Source: Syngnathus acus (taxonomy: Eukaryota > Chordata > Actinopteri > Syngnathiformes > Syngnathidae). From it: 64,000 bases of DNA. Positions 58,402 through 64,000 of the stretch are shown here, in pieces. The stretch is from contig NC_051092.1 in NCBI RefSeq assembly GCF_901709675.1, forward strand, positions 9,380,491-9,444,490, read 5' to 3'. Under the pieces are notes generated by a model. The model ran no database searches, was not told the origin of the DNA, and saw only the letters and a list, made by a program, of their open reading frames with translations. Every line of letters starts with the position of its first letter. Positions within the stretch are counted from its first letter, which is position 1. A program made the position numbers and the translations under genes.

Positions 58402-61400
58402 TGCACATTTAACGGACACTAAAAACAAACGAGTTAAACTTGAAATGAATTAAACTTTGAATGCCAACATGTTCTCATCAAACTAGTTGTCTATGCGCCT
58501 TTATTTATACATTTAATCATTACAGACAGACTACCACCACACAATGTAAGCTTGATAACCTTTAAGATTAAAAGAACAAATTAAATAGGATTGTGAAATG
58601 CGGAAAACAAGTGGACATGAATATTGGGACACACCCGGAGGAAAGAAGAACGTTCTGTGTGTAATTTGTTTTTGATTCATCACAACGGTGTTTAATAGGC
58701 TGGCGATCAGGATGATTTTCACACCAGTCATCCAAGCATATCTTGTTTTGTGCCCTGTGGACAAAAAGGAGGCTGTAGAAGAAACGATAGTCTGCATCTT
58801 GACTGCCAATGTCCTCTTCAGCAAGCTCTATCGAGCACTAGTTCAGGGCCGCAGTCGCTGGATGCATTGCATGGAATGGAATGCCAATTGAATGTCTCCA
58901 TGAGACATTCAAATAAGTGCGATTGAGAAAAAAAAAACCTTGGTTGGATAAAGATAACTCACTTTAGTAACTTATCAAAGTGTGAATCTATATATTTTTT
59001 CCTCATGCAATATAGTCAAGTACATTTTTCATGGTGCTTCAAACCGTTGTGATCTTTGGGGATTGGTGACTTTGTTTGCAGGAGAAAATTTACATTTAAA
59101 AAAAAAACCCAACAACAACCCTCTTGTGTGGGATCTGATGAAGTATGTTTGATAACATTTTTGTTCAAACACTGCAGCTGCCCAAATGGAAAAAGAATTG
59201 TAACCAATTCCCATATCACATTAAACTTGCACCCCTGAGTTATGTGTTTGTCAAATGTATGGTTGAGTTTACAGGAAATCAAATCATTTTATTTGCAGCC
59301 TGTGCAAATGTCTCATTTTATCACAATGTTGTTGGTGGAACAGCTCTCAGACACTTTTATAGTTATTTTACAGATGGGGACACTTAATTATGACACCATT
59401 TCACCTGGAAAATTTTCTGTCATCATTTTGAACCAGAGCAGTGCTCTTTGAGTTGGAAATGATTTTGTGTCACCTTCATCCAGTGAGTTGTTTCGAATGT
59501 GTTTTGCAAAATGGACTAACTACTTGAATTCACTTAAAAGGACTCAAGCCCATATGGTTTTGCTTTTAAGTTAGGAAAAAATGCATTCTTTCTTAGTAAA
59601 CAAGTGGGACAATCTTTGTTATATTTTGAAGGTGTGCTGTTCTTTTTATAACCAGCCAACTCCCTTAAAATATGCATCCTAGCACTTTTGTTTCCCAGCT
59701 TATGAATCAAGAAAGAAAGCAAGGACTAGAATGTCCAGACGGAAACATAAAGTCGACATTAACAACTTCCACTTCCCATCTGCTGCTGCCGTTGTCATCA
59801 CTCAGCATGACTGTGTACTCATGGTGATAGCCGCTGGGCAAGTGAATGCATCTGCTGATAATGCATGTGAGCTCAGCAGATGGATTCTCGAATAGGGATC
59901 ATATTGAGACCATTCACAACAGCAAAGCCCCAAGGGGGCCTGAGTAATGCTTCACGTACACTCATCATCTGACTAATTCTACACATTCTTTAGTTTTAGT
60001 CGAAGCCACCGTTGTGCACCCGTGGCAAGTAATGAGTTCTCTTGAGCACATTTTGGAGCTGCCAATGGAGGCCCATGACAAAGACTCCACAAAGGCAAAG
60101 CCAGCTGGGTTCACTTGTCCTTTGCTGACTGCCCGTTGATGGCAAAGTCGAGCCAGAGAGGTTAATAAGGATGAGCATAAATTGTCCTTTTTCATTTCCA
60201 ACATGGCACAGGTTGATATTAGTCGCGCGGAACTTATTGCCTTTATGGAGCATATCTCAGCGGAAACAAGATGACATCTGCAATTAAAAGCAATGAATTT
60301 TAGCTGAAGTGGGACAGCGCATGGAATGTGGTAATAAATACACTATATTTGAAGTGGGTTGATATCTTTTAATCTTTTGTATTAAGTACAGTCTTCAGTC
60401 AAACTCTGCAGTGAATGTTATGTTAAATGTATTGAACTGTATGCTGGTTACTCTCCTGCAAGTGGTAGGGAAAAAATAGATGCGGTCTCCCTTTGCAGGT
60501 ATAACAAGGGTCACTCTTTAACTTTCTAAAAGACATTGTCGATATCACACCGACATTCCTGTTTGAAATGCTTTGCAATCATTCAGAATACATTTATGAG
60601 GATAGACGTCAGCGATGTAGGATGTGAGGGCCTCCTAGCTCACATTCTTGCTCATTTCAAAGGAAAAGATGTTGGAATCAGAGAATGAATTGCCCTAAAC
60701 GTCTTGGTGAGATAAATAATTAAGTTTAACTCCTTATTGATGACTTAATATAATAATATAAATGTGTTTGTGTGTGTGGGTATATGGGTTTCCTGTCAGA
60801 ATGTGTATCCTATCTCAAGTTTGCAATTTACACTTGAGCTACAGTTTTTGTTTAGTGCTTTGTCTCTCTCTAGTGGATATAAACTGCAACTACAAAGTCG
60901 TTAACCTAAAGCGGCACAAAAATTTTACATTTTGGTCTAAAGTCACATGTTCTATAACATTATTCACAGTAGTTTTAAATTGTATATTTCATGAGAGCTG
61001 CAACAAAATTGTTGAATTGTACAGCAGAGAAATATGACTAGCAATGGGACAAAAATAACCCCTCCAACTAATTCATTTGACTACCACCACGAAATATACC
61101 TTAACAGAAATGATTCCAACTCAAACCTATGGAGTCTCTCGTGGTGCCAAGGTTTATTCATTGGTAATCTGTTACCTCACATGTGTACCATAGTTTTTGG
61201 TAAACTGAGGGAAAAGTTTATAAATGCATACCATTATTCTCATAACCGGGGGGGGGGGGGGGGCTCTGAACAAACCATTACAAAAATCCGTGAAACAGAA
61301 ATGACCAGGGTGTGATATACTGTAGTGCAGACAGTCAATCGCCCACAACAACAACAACACAATACCATATATGTTTTTATAACAATGAGAACTATTACCA

Positions 61401-61478
61401 CACACAGTGACATTACAACAACATAACAGACATTGAAAAGGTCACTTAACCTCACTGGTGTCATTGAAAAAATTCTCT
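58402..61478. other. Intergenic stretch between convergent mterf2 and the DHFR-like gene
   Basis: No gene was recognised. It holds the two 3' UTRs and an 'attaaa' near 58,447 that may serve mterf2. A poly(G) run of about 15 lies at 61,249-61,263. Short open frames on both strands show no domain. Confidence 0.5.
61249..61263. repeat. Poly(G) tract
   Basis: A run of about 15 G residues. Confidence 0.85.
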
Positions 61479-63294
61479 TCATCTTTGTGAATCTTTCTTC
61501 TTGAATACCTGGAATTCATATTTAATGCCATTCTCCTCGTGGGTTCCACTTGGCACTCCAGCAAATCTTATTTGGGGACAAAATAACAAGAAAAGTAACC
61601 AATCCACATAGCCTATAAAAAATATCAAGACAGTTAGTTTAAATGACATTATGTTGAATAATGACAATTAAACTCTATGGACTATATAATGAACTATTTC
61701 ACTCTCTATAAGTTTAATGGCCAGATACTCCAAAATTGACTATTTTGTCATCCATCCTTAAGTGAATTCGGCACTGAGTATGAATTGATTAAAACATATT
61801 GTAAAGTACAACCTTTGTATGTAAATGCAACAAGTAGTCATTCTTGTGTTCAGGGTCACAGAGGAGAGTTAAAGAACAAGCGAGGATGAGAATACGCACC
61901 TTTCCTGTTTTTTGAAAACTTGTGGATCCATCTCAGGGAAGAAAACATCACACTCAAATTCAGCCATAATATCTGTCAGGAAAACCAAATCACACCAGGG
62001 ATGATCCAGTGCATCCTGTAAAACAAACAGCAAACAAACAATGACAGCAACATTATGTTGTTTTTTTAGTTTGTGGATTTTTCAAGAGAATTGAGCCTCA
62101 CAAGAACTGGATAAGACCTGGCCTTTCATTAACCATAAAATGTACCTTGTAGACCCGAGTGCCTCCAACAACCCATATGGTCTCAATCAAGTCTGCAAGT
62201 GGATACTTTGCAGCCAAAAGGAAAGCACTCTCTAGGTCTTGACAAAGGAAGTGGGCATGATCTGGGACTGTCCTGTGAGACAGATGTAAAAGGAATGAAA
62301 CTGGAGGTACAACAAATGAATAGACAGTAGATGGGTAGTTCTCCAAGAGTGATGTTCAATTCTATTGTCAAATGCTGACTCACGATGACAGTGATTGATT
62401 GATTGATTGATTGATTCATTCACTGATTGATTTTACTCGACAGCTCAGTGCTTGGTGCACAGGTACAACATGATGCAATGGAGTCAACATCTCTTGCGAA
62501 CAGAGGGGTGAGTGAATTATCTTTATTTATTCAGAGCACATGGCAGGCAGGTTTGTTTTAAAGCATTATTATTAGAAGTATTTTTACCTAGTTTTGAACA
62601 TGTTTATTGTTGGGCTCACATGTCACACTTCGGAACCACATTTCAGAGAACCACCCATAATTTATAATGACTGCCTCTGGCAACCAATGTCCATCTTGAC
62701 CATATGTGGTCTCTTCTCTGTATGAAGTTGTACTCACTCCAGTGTTTCACTCAGTACAGCATGTAAAACATTAGCCATTGGGAACATAGTCTGAGGGTTG
62801 GAGAACCAGCTCAGTTTGCCCCACACCAACATATTGAACTTTCCTGTAAAAAAAAAAAAAATAATAATGATGAATATTAGCATTTGACTTGATGTCTATC
62901 ACAGATCTAAATGCTAAGTGAAAACATGTTAACTTATTTTACGCCTAAATAATCATACTGCGTTCACTAATTCATAAATAGATCAATATAAACTGTTTTG
63001 ATATGAAAATGATTGTAAACAATTGGATGACTCAGGCGGTACTTGTTATTTGATATCAATCTACCTTGTTCATCTAAACGGAAGGCAAGACTAATCCTTT
63101 TAGTAACTATACAAGAAACTATGTAAATGTTTAATTATACAAGAAGCTGTAAATCTTTGCAAAATTTTAACACATGCATTGGTGCAGAAAGGCACAAAGT
63201 TCGAGTTACTTCAGTTCAGAATTGTAGATTGAAGTTGGCATTACCTGGTTTTGAGACTTGCGTAACATTGCTGAGAAAGTACTGGAACTCAGAT
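61479..63294 (-). CDS. Dihydrofolate reductase-like protein, exons 2-6 (5' end outside the window)
   Basis: On the minus strand five exons match the DHFR exon plan: 63294-63245, 62843-62738, 62272-62146, 62015-61900 and 61566-61479. All phases agree with the 50-bp second exon and later exons of vertebrate DHFR. DHFR reduces dihydrofolate to tetrahydrofolate with NADPH. Seen here are 'SEFQYF' (with the active-site Glu and Phe), 'WGKLSWFSNP' where DHFR has GRKTWFSIP, 'IWVVGGTRVYK' (NADPH-binding loop), 'CDVFFPEMD' and the C-terminal 'EENGIKYEFQVF'. The equivalent of human Arg70, which binds the folate glutamate, is not Arg in 'FPMANVLHAVLS'. This fits a divergent DHFR-like paralogue known from fish and other vertebrates. 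Exon 1, with the 'LPW' segment, was not found before the right edge. Confidence 0.85.
62395..62424. repeat. (GATT)n short microsatellite
   Basis: A few 'gatt' units in the intron between DHFR-like exons 3 and 4. Confidence 0.8.
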
Positions 63295-64000
63295 CTGCAA
63301 ATTTTAAGAAGTCATGGAAAACACGTTAGTATTCTGAGGCTTCAATTTTCTCTTTGTACCCAAACATGTTCATTGGTTTAAATTTGGCCATATTCCATTT
63401 TAAAAGGCCAAAATTACCATTCCTAACCAGTATGTGGTCTTATTTTAGAATTGTAATACATGTACACATACATGTCCCTGCTGAAGCTGCTGTCTCCATG
63501 ACCCGACCCTGGATAAGCGATAGATAATGGATGGATGGAAGATGGATGAATGTACATATAGTACATGTATACAATTTGGTAGTGGCTTCATAAAACAAAG
63601 CCCCACAGTACAGCAAGCAAAATGTAACATGAGAAAATGTGAGAAACATACCATACTATTTAGTTTACAGCTTCCCAGCAAACCCACTGAACCCAACTTA
63701 ATGTGAGCATCTTGAGACATATGCTTTCCCCCCCTCCATTGAATGTGAGAGCAAACACATGACAAAGCCACAAGAATTTTATGATTAAGGATTCATCTTT
63801 TGATATCTACAGGGACATTGTGGTCTGGGTACACGAGTTTCCTCGCCAGAATTGATTCTCAAAATATTGCAGCCTGATCTTCTGGTTAAATCTGGCTTCT
63901 GTCATTGAAGAAGAAAAAAAAAAAAACGCTTTTGTTATTTATGCTTCAGGTAAAGTAGCAATGTCATGCAGCCCTACCAGTTAGTGAAAATAATTGTAGG
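63295..64000. other. 5' intron of the DHFR-like gene
   Basis: A search for the reverse complement of an 'LPW' codon pattern found no exon 1 here. A SINE-like 3' tail with 'ggatggat' lies near 63,500-63,550. Confidence 0.4.

Noticed and set aside
63295-64000. DHFR-like exon 1
   Set aside because: No sequence encoding a GIG...LPW-type segment was found on the minus strand; it probably lies past the right edge.

Overview
The window is eukaryotic nuclear DNA from a ray-finned fish, most likely a percomorph teleost. It has split vertebrate genes with canonical splice sites, and its repeats are typical of teleosts: L2/Maui-type and Rex-like LINE pieces, tRNA-derived SINEs, hAT elements with 8-bp target duplications, LTR remnants and long microsatellites. 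Nothing in it is bacterial, and there is no CRISPR array or rRNA gene.

Layout. (1) About 0.6-13.6 kb, plus strand: a ten-coding-exon Mg2+ transporter gene of the SLC41 family, closest by eye to slc41a2. Its introns hold an endonuclease-domain LINE piece, two related LTRs, one with a downstream primer-binding site, a LINE 3' end and a fresh SINE. (2) 13.6-18.5 kb: a transposon graveyard with an L2-type LINE, hAT pieces and a second LTR with a primer-binding-site motif. (3) 18.5-22.5 kb, plus strand: a large-exon gene that I assign to resf1 (retroelement silencing factor 1). (4) 23.2-25.0 kb: two hAT elements, each with a perfect 8-bp target duplication. (5) 25.0-26.3 kb, minus strand: etfbkmt, the mitochondrial ETF-beta lysine methyltransferase. 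RESF1 and ETFBKMT are near neighbours in human 12p11, which supports both calls. (6) 26.3-36.1 kb: about 10 kb with no recognisable gene. (7) 36.1-38.6 kb, minus strand: a CHST1-like keratan-sulfate-type sulfotransferase whose membrane anchor is on a separate exon. (8) 38.6-52.2 kb: a gene-poor stretch with microsatellites, SINEs and LINE ends. (9) 52.2-53.7 kb, minus strand: an uninterrupted 521-residue reading frame for a type I membrane protein with four Ig-like domains. (10) 57.3-58.4 kb, plus strand: mterf2, with an upstream CCAAT-box promoter and a probable 5' UTR exon. (11) 61.5-63.3 kb, minus strand: exons 2-6 of a divergent dihydrofolate-reductase-like gene; its first exon lies beyond the right edge.

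The genes are unrelated housekeeping and immune genes, not an operon or a defence cassette. Two products are mitochondrial (ETFBKMT and MTERF2), two are membrane or secretory-pathway proteins (SLC41A2-like and CHST1-like), one is an immune-type receptor and one a putative retroelement silencer. I did not find an obviously new multi-gene system. The points most worth a second look are the continuous-ORF Ig receptor with an acidic tyrosine-rich stalk, the DHFR-like paralogue that lacks the usual folate-binding arginine, the probable GC-AG intron in etfbkmt, and the hAT copy in the etfbkmt 3' end.
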